Shown here: positions 1-9,818 of the stretch, one piece after another
How positions within the stretch are numbered: position 1 is the stretch's first letter
Layout of the letters: each line of letters opens with the position of its first letter
Source of the DNA: Haloarchaeobius amylolyticus
GTDB taxonomy: Archaea; Halobacteriota; Halobacteria; Halobacteriales; Natrialbaceae
Length of the DNA: 64,000 nt
NCBI RefSeq assembly: GCF_026616195.1
Contig: NZ_JANHDH010000002.1
Span: forward strand, 992,001 to 1,056,000
Reading direction: 5' to 3'
Made by a program: the position numbers and the translations under genes
Notes under the pieces: model-generated
The model's input: only the letters and a program-made list of their open reading frames with translations
Databases searched by the model: none
Told to the model about the DNA's origin: nothing

Positions 1-1555
1 CGCCGCGAAGAAGGCGTTCCTCGTCACCCGCTTCGGGGACTACTTCTTCCTCGTCGGCGTGGTCGGCATCATCGCGACGTTCGGGACCGGCATGTTCGTG
101 AGCACGGAGTCCCAGCAGTCGTTCCCGGTCCTGGCCGAGGCGGCCCTGGCCGGTGAGACCCCCGAGGTCGTCGCCGGCTTCCTCGACATCGTCGGCATGG
201 GCGCAGACGCCTGGTTCCCGATCCTCGGGCTCCTCGTCCTCGGTGGCGTCATCGGCAAGTCCGCGCAGTTCCCCCTGCACACGTGGCTGCCAGACGCCAT
301 GGAGGGTCCGACGCCCGTCTCCGCGCTCATCCACGCCGCGACGATGGTCGCAGCCGGTGTATACCTCGTCGCCCGGATGTACGGCTTCTACGCGCTGCTC
401 CCGACGGTGCTCGCGGTCGTCGCGCTCACCGGTGGGTTCACCGCACTGTTCGCCGCGACGATGGGTGTCGTGAAGGACGAGATCAAGCAGGTCCTCGCGT
501 ACTCCACCATCTCCCAGTACGGCTACATGATGCTCGCGCTGGGTGGCGGTGGCTACGTCGCCGCGACCTTCCACCTCATGACCCACGCCTTCTTCAAGGC
601 GCTGCTGTTCCTCGGTGCTGGCTCGGTCATCATCGCCATGCACCACAACGAGGACATGTGGGACATGGGTGGCCTGAAGGACAAGATGCCGGTGACCTAC
701 GCGACGTTCCTCGCCGGGTCGCTCGCGCTCGCGGGTATCGTCCCGTTCGCCGGCTTCTGGTCGAAGGACGAGGTCCTGTTCAAGACGCTCGTTCACGGCC
801 TCGGCACGGACGGCATGGTCGGTACCCTGCTGCTCGTGGCCTACGGGATGGGCCTGGTCTCGGTGCTGTTCACCGGCTTCTACACCTTCCGGATGGTCTT
901 CCTGACCTTCCACGGTGAAGCACGGACCGACACCGCCCGCGACCCGCACGGGGTCCGCTGGAACGTGAAGGTCCCGCTCGTCGCACTCGGCGTGCTCGCG
1001 ACCTTCGCCGGGTTCGTCAACGCGGTGCCGGTGCTCGGCATCCACGAGCTCGAGCACTTCCTGAACATCGGCGCCCACCACGGCGGTGAGGCGTTCGCCA
1101 ACCTGTCGGTCGAGCACTACGAGACGCTCATCAAGGACAGCGCTGGCATCGGTACCGCCGAGTTCAGCATCTTGGCCAGCTCGGCACTCTCGCTGGCCAT
1201 CGCGCTGGCCGGCGTCGGGCTCGCGTACCTGCTGTACGGTCGCGACGCGACGCCGACCGAGCACACGGCCAAGCTCGGCCCGCTCAAGACGCTCTGGTAC
1301 AACAACTACTACCAGGACGAGTACCAGGTCTTCCTGGCCGAGAACGTGACCCTGCCCCTGTCGAAGGCCGCCGATACCTTCGACCAGGGCGTCATCGACG
1401 GCGTCGTCAACGGCGTCTCCAGTGTGAGCCTCTCCGGTGGGTCGCGCATGAAGAAGATCCAGACGGGTATCGTGACCAACTACGCGGCCCTGCTCTCGCT
1501 GGGCCTGGTCATCCTGCTCGTCATCGTCGGTATCACAGGGGGGTGGTTCGCATGA
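1..1555 (+). CDS. nuoL: NADH-quinone oxidoreductase subunit L, 5' end outside window
   Basis: This is an antiporter-like membrane subunit of respiratory complex I, which couples quinone reduction to cation pumping. The frame is open from base 2, and the first codons read AAKKAFLVTRFGDYFF, a conserved internal NuoL segment. The true start is therefore upstream of the window, and the GTG at 59 is not the start. The HTWLPDAMEGPTPVSALIH motif of the proton-translocating helices lies around bases 278-335. Many hydrophobic helices follow, and there is a long C-terminal extension. The stop overlaps the nuoM start (ATGA), so L, M and N form one operon. In haloarchaea the complex usually lacks the NADH-input module, so the electron donor is uncertain. 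Confidence 0.95.
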   Translation, partial: AAKKAFLVTRFGDYFFLVGVVGIIATFGTGMFVSTESQQSFPVLAEAALAGETPEVVAGFLDIVGMGADAWFPILGLLVLGGVIGKSAQFPLHTWLPDAMEGPTPVSALIHAATMVAAGVYLVARMYGFYALLPTVLAVVALTGGFTALFAATMGVVKDEIKQVLAYSTISQYGYMMLALGGGGYVAATFHLMTHAFFKALLFLGAGSVIIAMHHNEDMWDMGGLKDKMPVTYATFLAGSLALAGIVPFAGFWSKDEVLFKTLVHGLGTDGMVGTLLLVAYGMGLVSVLFTGFYTFRMVFLTFHGEARTDTARDPHGVRWNVKVPLVALGVLATFAGFVNAVPVLGIHELEHFLNIGAHHGGEAFANLSVEHYETLIKDSAGIGTAEFSILASSALSLAIALAGVGLAYLLYGRDATPTEHTAKLGPLKTLWYNNYYQDEYQVFLAENVTLPLSKAADTFDQGVIDGVVNGVSSVSLSGGSRMKKIQTGIVTNYAALLSLGLVILLVIVGITGGWFA

Positions 1556-3111
1556 TAAACGGAACGATAGAAGCGCTCATCGCGATAACGTTGGTCGGAT
1601 CGTTCGTCGTCATGGCCAGCCCCGACCGCTACGCGGCGAAGCTGGCGACGGCCTGGAGTCTGCTGCCGGTCGTCGGTAGCCTGTACATGTGGGCCAACTT
1701 CGACGGCGAGAAGAACGCACTGCTCGCCGACGGGAAGTTGGCCTACCAGAGCCAGGAGATGTGGCTCTCGCTGGGTCCGCTCCCGGACATCCAGTGGTAC
1801 GTCGGCGTCGACGGTATCAGCCTCCCACTGATCGTCCTGACGACCGTGCTCACGACGCTCGCGCTCGTGAGCGCGTGGACACCCATCGACGAACGGCAGG
1901 CCCAGTTCTTCGGACTGGTCCTGTTCCTCGAGGCGGGTCTCATCGGCGTCTTCACGGCGCTCGACTTCTTCGCCTGGTTCGTCTTCTGGGAGGCCGTCCT
2001 CGTCCCGATGTACTTCCTCATCGGTATCTGGGGCGGCCCGCGCCGCAAGTACGCGGCCATCAAGATGTTCGTCTACACGAACGTCGCCTCGCTGGTGATG
2101 TTCATCGGCTTCGCCGCGCTCGTGTTCGGCCTGGGCGTCGACTCGTTCGGCCTCCCGGCCGTCACGGAGGCGAGCCTCGCCGCGGACCCCGCCGCCGAGA
2201 CGTTCTTCGGCGTGAACGTGGAGACCCTCAAGGCCGCCGCGTTCTTCGCGATGTTCGCCGGCTTCGCGGTCAAGGTACCGGTCGTCCCGGTCCACACCTG
2301 GCTGCCGGACGCTCACGTCGAGGCACCGACCCCGGTGTCGGTGCTGCTGGCCGGCGTCCTGCTGAAGATGGGTACCTACGCCCTGCTGCGGTTCAACTTC
2401 ACGATGATGCCCGACATCGCGAACGTGAACGCCCCGATCATCGCGGCGTTCGCGGTCGTCTCCATCATCTACGGCGCGATGCTCGCGCTCGCACAGAGCG
2501 ACCTCAAGCGCATCGTCGCCTACTCCTCCGTGTCCTCGATGGGCTACGTCATCCTGGGGCTCGTCGCCTACACGCTCTACGGCGTCGGCGGCGCGACGTT
2601 CCAGATGATCTCTCACGGACTCATCTCGGGCCTGATGTTCATGGCCGTCGGTGTCATCTACAACACGACGCACACGCGCATGGTGACCGACATGTCCGGC
2701 ATGGCGGACAAGATGCCGTACACGGTCGGTATCCTCATCGCCGGTGCGTTCGGCTACATGGGCCTCCCGCTCATGTCCGGCTTCGCCGCGGAGTTCTACG
2801 TCTTCCTGGGCTCGTTCCAGGCGTCGTGGGGCTCCGGGCTGGTGAACGCACAGCTGTTCACCGCGCTGGGCATGTTCGGTATCGTCATCGTCGCCGGCTA
2901 CCTGCTCTTCGCGATGCAGCGTACCCTCTTCGGTGACTTCCGGCTCGAGACCGACTACGAGGTCGGTCCGGCACCGCTGCACGACGTCGCACCGCTGGCT
3001 GCACTGCTCATCATGATCATCGCGCTGGGTGTCGCCCCTGACATCTTCTTCGAGATGATCAAGGACGCGACCGGCCCGGTCGCCGACCTCGTCAACGGAG
3101 GTGGTGCCTGA
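1552..3111 (+). CDS. nuoM: NADH-quinone oxidoreductase subunit M
   Basis: This is the second antiporter-like subunit of complex I, 519 residues and close to normal family length. The signature HTWLPDAHVEAPTPVSVLL is clear (around residues 246-264), followed by LLKMGTYALLRF and the typical helices after it. I chose the ATG at 1552, which overlaps the nuoL stop in ATGA. An upstream in-frame GTG at 1543 would only add three residues inside nuoL. The gene sits between nuoL and nuoN with overlaps on both sides, so the three are probably translationally coupled. There are about 14 predicted membrane segments and no signal peptide. Confidence 0.95.
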   Translation: MINGTIEALIAITLVGSFVVMASPDRYAAKLATAWSLLPVVGSLYMWANFDGEKNALLADGKLAYQSQEMWLSLGPLPDIQWYVGVDGISLPLIVLTTVLTTLALVSAWTPIDERQAQFFGLVLFLEAGLIGVFTALDFFAWFVFWEAVLVPMYFLIGIWGGPRRKYAAIKMFVYTNVASLVMFIGFAALVFGLGVDSFGLPAVTEASLAADPAAETFFGVNVETLKAAAFFAMFAGFAVKVPVVPVHTWLPDAHVEAPTPVSVLLAGVLLKMGTYALLRFNFTMMPDIANVNAPIIAAFAVVSIIYGAMLALAQSDLKRIVAYSSVSSMGYVILGLVAYTLYGVGGATFQMISHGLISGLMFMAVGVIYNTTHTRMVTDMSGMADKMPYTVGILIAGAFGYMGLPLMSGFAAEFYVFLGSFQASWGSGLVNAQLFTALGMFGIVIVAGYLLFAMQRTLFGDFRLETDYEVGPAPLHDVAPLAALLIMIIALGVAPDIFFEMIKDATGPVADLVNGGGA

Positions 3112-4643
3112 TGGCAGGACACATGGACCTGCAGTGGCTCGCACCGGCGATCGTGCTGGGTCTGACCGGGCTGCTGTTGCTCATCGTCGACAGTATCGAC
3201 CCGCGGACGCGCAACCGCCGGCTCCTCTCCGGCATCTCGACGGCCGGCGCACTGACCGCGCTGGTCACCGCGGTCGCCCTGCTGGCGACCTACGGTGACC
3301 TCGCGAACGCGCCCGCGAAACCGCTCGGCGAGTCGCTCGTCGTCGACCAGATGGCGCTGCTGTTCGCCGTCATCGTCGCGAGCGTCACCGCCATGGTGAC
3401 CCTCGCGAGCTACAACTACATCGCGGACCACAGCTACCAGGCCGAGTACTACGCGCTCGTCCTGCTGGCCGCGACCGGGATGACGCTGATGGCGTCGGCG
3501 AACTCGCTGGCGACCGTCTTCGTCAGCCTCGAACTCGCCTCGCTCCCGTCGTACGCGCTCGTCGCGTTCCTCAAGAAGAACCGCGGCAGCGTCGAGGCGG
3601 GGCTGAAGTACTTCCTCATCGGCGCACTGTCGAGTGCCGTCTTCGCGTACGGTATCAGCCTGGTGTACGCCTCGACCGGCTCCCTGCTCCTCTCGGACGT
3701 GCAGGCAGCCATCGGCGGCGACGCCTCGGGCCTGCTCGGCATGGGTGTCGTGATGGTCGTCGGCGGCATCGCCTTCAAGACCGCCTCCGTCCCGTTCCAC
3801 TTCTGGGCGCCGGAGGCCTACGAGGGCGCACCCGCCCCCATCAGCGGCTTCCTGTCGTCGGCCTCGAAGGCCGCCGGCTTCGTCATCGCCTTCCGTGTCT
3901 TCACGGAGGCGTTCCTCGCGGTCTCGGAGTCCGCCGGGCAGTTCATCGTCCTCGGCGCGGACTGGGTGCTCATCTTCCAGATCCTCGCCGTCGTCACGAT
4001 GACGCTCGGTAACTTCGCCGCCGCGACCCAGACGAACGTCAAGCGCATGCTCGCGTACTCCTCCATCGGGCACGCCGGCTACGTCCTCATCGGACTCGCC
4101 GCGCTCACCGGTGGTGGCCCGGGCGTCGCTGCCAAGATCGAGGCCGGGCAGTTCGTCCTCGCCGGCAGCATGCTCCACCTGTTCGTCTACGGGTTCATGA
4201 ACACGGGCGCGTTCCTGTTCATCGCGCTCGCCGAGTACTGGGACGTCGGCCGGACGTTCGAGGACTACACCGGACTCGGGCGGCAGGCCCCGCTGGCCTC
4301 CGTCGCGATGACGGTGTTCATGTTCTCGCTGGCCGGGCTCCCGCCGTTCGGCGGCTTCCTCAGCAAGTACCTGCTGTTCGGCGCGGCCGTCGACAGCGGG
4401 TTCTGGTGGCTCGCCGCCTTCGGCGCGGTGAACAGTGCCCTGAGCCTGTTCTACTACAGCCGGGTCGTCAAGGCGCTCTGGATCGACGACCGCCCGGAGA
4501 GCAAGAAGCCGCTCTCGGTCGGCAGCCGACCGGTCGGCATCTACACCGCCGTCATGTTCGCGGCCGTCGTCACGGTCGTGATGTACGGCTTCTTCGGCCC
4601 GCTCTCTGACGTGGCCGTCGACGCCGCTGGCGCCCTGCTGTAG
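3111..4643 (+). CDS. nuoN: NADH-quinone oxidoreductase subunit N
   Basis: This is the third antiporter-like subunit of complex I, 510 residues. The motif HFWAPEAYEGAPAPISGFL identifies NuoN. It is multi-helical throughout. The ATG at 3111 overlaps the nuoM stop by one base (TGATG) and has a good ribosome site, GGAGGTGG at 3097-3104, which supports this start over the ATG four codons downstream. It is the last gene of the nuo operon visible here. The next gene has its own promoter after about 55 nt. Confidence 0.95.
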   Translation: MAGHMDLQWLAPAIVLGLTGLLLLIVDSIDPRTRNRRLLSGISTAGALTALVTAVALLATYGDLANAPAKPLGESLVVDQMALLFAVIVASVTAMVTLASYNYIADHSYQAEYYALVLLAATGMTLMASANSLATVFVSLELASLPSYALVAFLKKNRGSVEAGLKYFLIGALSSAVFAYGISLVYASTGSLLLSDVQAAIGGDASGLLGMGVVMVVGGIAFKTASVPFHFWAPEAYEGAPAPISGFLSSASKAAGFVIAFRVFTEAFLAVSESAGQFIVLGADWVLIFQILAVVTMTLGNFAAATQTNVKRMLAYSSIGHAGYVLIGLAALTGGGPGVAAKIEAGQFVLAGSMLHLFVYGFMNTGAFLFIALAEYWDVGRTFEDYTGLGRQAPLASVAMTVFMFSLAGLPPFGGFLSKYLLFGAAVDSGFWWLAAFGAVNSALSLFYYSRVVKALWIDDRPESKKPLSVGSRPVGIYTAVMFAAVVTVVMYGFFGPLSDVAVDAAGALL

Positions 4644-4668
4644 GCCGCCATCCCGTTCTGTTCGGTAG

Positions 4669-4676
4669 CTTTTACC
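4669..4676 (+). promoter_or_regulatory. TATA-like promoter for the DHH gene
   Basis: The sequence GCTTTTAC lies 24-30 nt before the ATG at 4699. That is the spacing of a haloarchaeal TATA box for a leaderless transcript, and it supports 4699 over the in-frame GTG at 4684. Confidence 0.5.
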
Positions 4677-4698
4677 GTTCGGAGTGGCAACGCCGGGT

Positions 4699-6261
4699 AT
4701 GGTCTCCCGGGTCGTACTGGGCTGTGGAGCCGTCGGTCAGCGACTCGCAGAGAAACTGGCCGACTGGGCCGGCGTCCAGCGTGTCGTCTGTGAGCGACAG
4801 AGCCGCGTCGAGGCCCTTCGCGAGGAGGGCGTCGACGCGCTGGGTGCCGACCCGACCGACCCGGACGTACTGGTCGACCTCGCGGACGCAGACGTGGTCA
4901 TCGTCGCCAGCGACGACCCGCACGAGAACCGGGCTATCGCGGCTGCCGCACGGAAACGGTTCGAGGACGCGCTGCTGGTCGCGTACGCCGGTATCGGCGC
5001 GAGCACGACGGACGACGCGGCACTGTCCGGGCTCGTCGACCGGGTCATCGACCCGGAGACGTCGTTCGCGTCCGTCGTGGCCGACCGCGTCGCCGGCGAA
5101 CGGGCCGAGGACTCCCTCGAACTCCGGCGCGTGCTCGAGAGCATCGACGGGAAGCTCGCGGTCGTCATGCACGACAACCCGGACCCGGACGCCATCGCGA
5201 GCGCGGTGGCGCTGTCCCGGCTCTCGAAGGCCGTGGGCACACCGGCCGAAGCCTGCTACTTCGGCGACATCTCGCACCAGCAGAACCGGGCGATGGTGAA
5301 CCTGCTCGACCTGGACCTGCGGAACCTGGACCCGGCGGACGACCTCGGCGAGTTCGACGGGTTCGCACTGGTCGACCACTCCCGCCCGGGCGTGAACGAC
5401 CAGCTCCCGGAGGAACTCCACGTCGACATCGTCGTCGACCACCATCCGCCACGCGGGGCGATACAGGGGACGTACACCGACCTCCGGTACGACGTGGGCG
5501 CGACGAGTACGCTGCTGACCGACCACTTCTACCGGTTCGGCGTGTCACTCGACAAGACCGTCGCGACGGCGCTACTGTACGGCATCCAGATCGACACACA
5601 GGAGTTCTCCCGCGAGGTCTCCACGCTCGACTTCGAGGCGGCGGCGACGCTGTTGCCTCACGTCGACGAGGTCGTCCTGGAGCGCATCGAGTCGCCGAGC
5701 ATCAGCGGCGACACGCTCGATACGATGGCGCGGGCCATCGAGAACCGGCAGGTCCGCGGGTCGGTGCTGGTGACGGGTGCGGGCCGCATCAACGACCGCG
5801 ACGCGCTCCCACAGGCCGCGGACAAACTGTTGACGATGGACGGCATCACCACGACCCTCGTCTACGGTTTCATGGAGGGCATGGTGTACATCTCGGCGCG
5901 GGCGCAGGGGACGGACATCGACCTCGGCGAGACGCTCCGCTCGGCGTTCAACCAGATCGGCAGCGCCGGCGGGCACGCCGACATGGCGGGCGCACAGATA
6001 CCCATCACGCAGGCCTTCGGCGAGTTCGAGACCGACGAGGACCGCGACGAGGCTATCCAGGAGGTCATCGAGGAGCGCTTCTTCGAGGCGACCGAGCAGC
6101 TCCCGCCGTCGGCGCGGCGGACGCGGGACCGGGACCGCCACCTGGAGTTCACCTACGACGGTGGCATCGAACTCCCGCTTCCGTCTTCGGCACCGGGCTC
6201 GGACGGCGAGGAGGACGAGTCGGTCCGCGAAGACGGTGGGTTGACCGTCGCCGACGAGTAA
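4699..6261 (+). CDS. TrkA-N/DHH-DHHA1 phosphoesterase family protein
   Basis: This is a 520-residue fusion. Residues 1-130 form a TrkA-N/Rossmann-like domain with GCGAVG at 8-13 and acidic residues after the second strand, suggesting nucleotide binding. From about 150 comes a DHH phosphoesterase domain, with HDNPDPDAIAS near 158 and VVDHHPP near 250 as metal-binding motifs. A DHHA1 domain with SAGGHADMAGAQ follows near 425. The DHH family includes RecJ nucleases and oligoribonucleases or cyclic-dinucleotide phosphodiesterases; the substrate here cannot be told. The tail is acidic and probably disordered. No signal peptide or membrane segment is visible. The neighbouring CBS-ParB gene starts 66 nt later with its own promoter. 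Confidence 0.85.
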   Translation: MVSRVVLGCGAVGQRLAEKLADWAGVQRVVCERQSRVEALREEGVDALGADPTDPDVLVDLADADVVIVASDDPHENRAIAAAARKRFEDALLVAYAGIGASTTDDAALSGLVDRVIDPETSFASVVADRVAGERAEDSLELRRVLESIDGKLAVVMHDNPDPDAIASAVALSRLSKAVGTPAEACYFGDISHQQNRAMVNLLDLDLRNLDPADDLGEFDGFALVDHSRPGVNDQLPEELHVDIVVDHHPPRGAIQGTYTDLRYDVGATSTLLTDHFYRFGVSLDKTVATALLYGIQIDTQEFSREVSTLDFEAAATLLPHVDEVVLERIESPSISGDTLDTMARAIENRQVRGSVLVTGAGRINDRDALPQAADKLLTMDGITTTLVYGFMEGMVYISARAQGTDIDLGETLRSAFNQIGSAGGHADMAGAQIPITQAFGEFETDEDRDEAIQEVIEERFFEATEQLPPSARRTRDRDRHLEFTYDGGIELPLPSSAPGSDGEEDESVREDGGLTVADE

Positions 6262-6327
6262 CCAGGGACTTCTCTCGGTCACTGCGACGCAGAAGGGCTT
6301 TTCCCATCCGCGACAGTTCTGTCGAAC

Positions 6328-7128
6328 ATGGACGACGAGTCGAGCGACCACGGGAAGCCACGAGTGAAGGAGTACATGACACAGGACGTGGTGACCGTCT
6401 CGCCTGACGTGACGGTGCGCGAGGTGGCCACGCGCATCGCCGAGAGCGAAGAGCACAGCGGGTTCCCCGTGTGTGACCGCCGCCGCGTCGAGGGGTTCGT
6501 CAGCGCGCGGGACCTGCTGCTGGCCGACGACGACGAGCCCATCTTCAAGGTCATGACGACCGACCTCATCGTCGCCCACCCGGACATGAAGGTGTCCGAC
6601 GCGGCGCGGGTCATCCTTCGCTCGGGCATCCAGAAGCTCCCGGTCGTCGACGACGCCGGCAACCTCGTCGGCATCATCTCGAACGCCGACGTCATCCGCA
6701 GCCAGATCGAGCGGGCGACCCCCGAGAAGGTCGGCAAGCTCCGGCGGACGCTGGAGAGCATCCACGGCATCAAGCTCGAACAGGAGCGCCGCGAGGTCGC
6801 GCTGCGGAACCTCATCCCGACCCAGAAGAAGGTGTACGCGGACGAACTCGAGGGGCGGCGCTACGAGCTGGAGCGCGGGCTGGCCGAACCACTCGTGGTC
6901 ATCGACAACGGTGGGACGTTGCTGCTGGCGGACGGCCACCACCGGGTCATGGCGGCCGACCGCATCGGCATCGAGAAGATGGACGCCTACGTCATCGTCA
7001 TCGAGGACCCCATCGAGCTGGGGATGGCGAAGACGGCCGAACGCGAGGGGCTGGAGTCACTCGAGGACGTGCAGGTGGTCGACTACGCGCGCCATCCGCT
7101 AGTAGAGACGACGAAGCGATTGCAGTAG
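6328..7128 (+). CDS. CBS-pair and ParB-like domain protein
   Basis: This is a 266-residue cytosolic protein. Two CBS repeats occupy roughly residues 10-135: MTQDVVTVSPDVTVREVA opens the first, and MTTDLIVAHPDMKVSDAA opens the second. CBS pairs usually bind adenosine nucleotides and regulate an attached domain. Residues 165-250 resemble the ParB/Srx nuclease-like fold, with ADGHHRVMAADRIG as the best-conserved segment. Such CBS-ParB fusions are common in haloarchaea and their role is not known. A T-rich GGGCTTTTCCC about 30 nt upstream may be the promoter. I infer an energy-responsive regulator but cannot name a target. Confidence 0.8.
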   Translation: MDDESSDHGKPRVKEYMTQDVVTVSPDVTVREVATRIAESEEHSGFPVCDRRRVEGFVSARDLLLADDDEPIFKVMTTDLIVAHPDMKVSDAARVILRSGIQKLPVVDDAGNLVGIISNADVIRSQIERATPEKVGKLRRTLESIHGIKLEQERREVALRNLIPTQKKVYADELEGRRYELERGLAEPLVVIDNGGTLLLADGHHRVMAADRIGIEKMDAYVIVIEDPIELGMAKTAEREGLESLEDVQVVDYARHPLVETTKRLQ

Positions 7129-7235
7129 GGGCGAACAGGTAGCGCGGTGGGGCTGACGAGTCGCGTGCGCCACTCACCCGCGGCGCGACCCGCCTCGCTG
7201 GTCAGGGCATACGCCCGGTGGCCGCGGTCCCGTAC

Positions 7236-7241
7236 AAAAAA
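7236..7241 (-). terminator. T-run terminator after EF-1A
   Basis: Six consecutive T residues on the minus strand lie about 20 nt past the EF-1A stop codon, a typical archaeal T-rich termination signal. The surrounding DNA is very GC-rich, so the run stands out. Confidence 0.45.
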
Positions 7242-7260
7242 TCTCGTGTCTGTGGCCGGC

Positions 7261-8556
7261 TCAGGCCGCCTTCTTCCTGTCCTTCGCGCCGACCTTGGGG
7301 GTCACCTCGAGGACCTTCCCGGCGGCGATGGTCTGGCCGGAGTCACGCAGCGCGAAGCTCCCGAGTTCGGGGAGTTCGGCCGAGCTCTCGATGACCAGCG
7401 GCTTCTGCGGGCGCAGGGTGACGATGGCGGCGTCGCCGGCTTCGATGTAGTCGGGGTTCTCCGCGACGACCTCGCCGGTCTTCGAGTCGATCTTCTTGTC
7501 GATGGACTCGAAGGTGCACGCGACCTGTGCGGTGTGGGCGTGCAGGACCGGCGTGTACCCGGCCGTGATGACCGAGGGGTGTTGCATCACGATGACCTGT
7601 GCCTGGAACGTCTCGGCGACGGTCGGCGGCTCCTCGGCGGGCCCGCAGACGTCGCCGCGCTTGATGTCGTCCTTGCCGACGCCGCGGACGTTGAACCCGA
7701 CGTTGTCGCCGGGGACGGCCTTCGGGACCTCCTCGTGGTGCATCTCGATGGAGGTCACCTCGCCGGTCGCGCCCGAGGGCATGAAGGTGACCGACATACC
7801 GGGTTCGAGGACGCCGGTCTCGACGCGGCCGACGGGGACGGTCCCGATGCCGGAGATGGTGTAGACGTCCTGGATGGGGAGCCGGAGGGGTGCCTCGGTC
7901 GGCATCTCGGGCTCCGGCAGGTCGTCGATGGCCTCGAGCAGGGTCGGCCCGGAGTACCACGGGGTGTGCTCGGAGTGCTCGGCGACGTTGTCGCCCTCGA
8001 ACGCCGAGATGGGGATGAACGTCGCGTCGTCGGAGCGGAAGTTCACCTGCTTGAGGAGCTTCGACACGTCGGCCCTGACCTCGTCGTAGCGGGCCTGGTC
8101 GTAGTCGACCATGTCCATCTTGTTGACGGCGATGATGAGCTCGCCGATGCCGAGCGTGCGCGCGAGGAAGACGTGCTCGCGGGTCTGGGGTGCGACGCCG
8201 TCGTCGGCGGCGACGACGAGGACGGCGTTGTCGGCCTGCGAGGCGCCCGTGATCATGTTCTTGACGAAGTCGCGGTGGCCGGGCGTGTCGACGATGGTGA
8301 AGAAGTACTTCTCCGTGTCGAAGCGCTTGTGTGCGATGTCGATGGTCAGGCCGCGGTCGCGCTCCTCCGCGAGGTTGTCCATCACGTACGCGAACTCCCA
8401 GCCGCCCTTCCCGCGGGATTCTGCCTCCTCGCGGTACTGTTCGATGATGTGCTCGGGGACGTTGCCTGTCTCGAACAGCAGCCGACCGACGAGCGTGCTC
8501 TTGCCGTGGTCGACGTGTCCGATGATGGCCAGGTTCTGGTGGAGTTTTGCTGCCAT
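7261..8556 (-). CDS. Translation elongation factor 1-alpha (EF-1A)
   Basis: This is a GTPase that delivers aminoacyl-tRNA to the ribosome, 431 residues. The G motifs are intact: GHVDHGKST near residue 14, DTPGHRDF for G3 and NKMD for G4. Domains 2 and 3 are complete, with [12 protein letters not shown] and [14 protein letters not shown]. Two features are unusual. The switch motif is DTPGHRDF, whereas archaeal EF-1A typically reads DCPGHRDF. The C-terminus also carries an extra [11 protein letters not shown] tail. The gene stands alone and not beside rpsJ or fusA as the main haloarchaeal copy does, so it may be a second paralogue. A TATA-like AATATTACATAAGG lies about 45 nt upstream. Confidence 0.9.
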   Translation of the reverse strand: MAAKLHQNLAIIGHVDHGKSTLVGRLLFETGNVPEHIIEQYREEAESRGKGGWEFAYVMDNLAEERDRGLTIDIAHKRFDTEKYFFTIVDTPGHRDFVKNMITGASQADNAVLVVAADDGVAPQTREHVFLARTLGIGELIIAVNKMDMVDYDQARYDEVRADVSKLLKQVNFRSDDATFIPISAFEGDNVAEHSEHTPWYSGPTLLEAIDDLPEPEMPTEAPLRLPIQDVYTISGIGTVPVGRVETGVLEPGMSVTFMPSGATGEVTSIEMHHEEVPKAVPGDNVGFNVRGVGKDDIKRGDVCGPAEEPPTVAETFQAQVIVMQHPSVITAGYTPVLHAHTAQVACTFESIDKKIDSKTGEVVAENPDYIEAGDAAIVTLRPQKPLVIESSAELPELGSFALRDSGQTIAAGKVLEVTPKVGAKDRKKAA

Positions 8557-8683
8557 AGGGTTTCACCGGCCGCTACGCTGCGGTAACGAGCCTTATGTAA
8601 TATTCGTTCGTTATGGATATTTGCCTTTCGCGCGGCGGAGACTTGGCCGAAGCCCTTACTCCTTCCCCCCGGTGAGGGCATAC

Positions 8684-9754
8684 ATGGAGGAATCAGTAGC
8701 GGGTCACGACCACCTCTCCGACTTCCACGACGCGCTGGAGGACGCCTTCTACGTGTTCGGCGACGACCGGGTGCTCGTCGACGCGAACGCGCGCGTCGGC
8801 GAGTACAGTGGAGAGGGGCGAGAGGCACTCCTCGGGCAGACGTTCGACGCGCTGGTGGAGTCCTACATCGCCGCCGCCGACCGGGCCGACCTGACGGCGG
8901 CGTACGAGCGGGTGGCGACGGGGGAGTCGTCCTCCGAGCGCGTCGAGTTCGAGTTCGTGGTCGAGGACGAGGGCGAGGGCAAGGAGACCATCCCGGCGGA
9001 CGGCCGGTTCGCCAGGTTCGAGACGTTCGTGGTCGTGGTCGTCCGCAACCTGACCGAACTCAAAGAGCGCGAACGGACCGCCCGGGACCTCTCCGAGCAA
9101 CTCGAGGTCCTCAACCGGGTCCTTCGCCACGACATCCGCAACGACATGAACGTCGTGATGGGGTGGCTCGGCGAACTCGAGGGGTACATCGACGACCCGG
9201 CGGCAGAGACGTACCTCGGCCACGTCGAGGAGGCGGTCGCGCACACCGTCGAACTCACCCACGAGGTCAGGGACCTCGCGGAGGCGCTCACCGCCGGTGG
9301 GGAGGTCCCACGGAAGGAGGTCGACCTGCCGAACGTCGTCCAGTCACAGGTCATCAAGGCCCGGAACAAGTACCCGGACGCGTCCATCACCTACGACGGC
9401 GTCTCCACGTCGGCCCGGGTGGTGGCGAACGAGATGCTCTCGTCGGTGTTCGGGAACCTGCTCAGCAACGCGGTCATCCACAACGACCGCGATTCGCCGG
9501 CCATCGCGGTGGACCTCGTGGTCGAGGACGGGACCGCCACGGTCCGGGTCGCGGACGACGGCCCCGGCATCCCCGACTCGCGGAAGACCGCCGTCTTCGG
9601 CCGGGGCGAACGCGGCGTCGACAGCCCCGGGACGGGCATCGGGCTCTACCTCGTCGACCAGCTCGTCCGGGGCTACGGCGGGACGGTCCACATCGAGGAC
9701 AACGACCCCCGCGGGAGCGTCTTCGTCGTCGAGCTCCCCCTCGAGACGAGTTGA
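8684..9754 (+). CDS. PAS-domain sensor histidine kinase
   Basis: This is a 356-residue soluble two-component kinase. An N-terminal PAS-like domain (about 10-125) is followed by the phospho-acceptor H-box LRHDIRND with His149, then a HATPase domain with N-box FGNLLSNAVIHND, G1 DDGPGIP and G2 GTGIGLYLV. No membrane helix is present, so the signal is probably cytosolic. I chose the ATG at 8684. The frame stays open much further upstream, but that part is antisense to EF-1A, and the PAS alignment starts after 8684. No response regulator is adjacent, which is common for haloarchaeal kinases. The gene is divergent from EF-1A. Confidence 0.88.
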   Translation: MEESVAGHDHLSDFHDALEDAFYVFGDDRVLVDANARVGEYSGEGREALLGQTFDALVESYIAAADRADLTAAYERVATGESSSERVEFEFVVEDEGEGKETIPADGRFARFETFVVVVVRNLTELKERERTARDLSEQLEVLNRVLRHDIRNDMNVVMGWLGELEGYIDDPAAETYLGHVEEAVAHTVELTHEVRDLAEALTAGGEVPRKEVDLPNVVQSQVIKARNKYPDASITYDGVSTSARVVANEMLSSVFGNLLSNAVIHNDRDSPAIAVDLVVEDGTATVRVADDGPGIPDSRKTAVFGRGERGVDSPGTGIGLYLVDQLVRGYGGTVHIEDNDPRGSVFVVELPLETS

Positions 9755-9818
9755 GCGAGCGAACGTTTCACTTCGCTAACGCACGAATATTTGTCGGGCG
9801 GACCCGTCAGCGACCCGT

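Noticed and set aside
59-61. GTG as start of nuoL
   Set aside because: The frame before it encodes conserved NuoL residues from base 2, so the gene begins outside the window.
1480-3144. Long minus-strand frame opposite nuoM
   Set aside because: Its product is Arg/Asp/Glu/His-rich low complexity, typical of the antisense frame in very GC-rich haloarchaeal genes; nuoM explains the DNA.
8111-8683. Upstream extension of the histidine kinase frame
   Set aside because: It is antisense to EF-1A; the PAS domain begins after the ATG at 8684.
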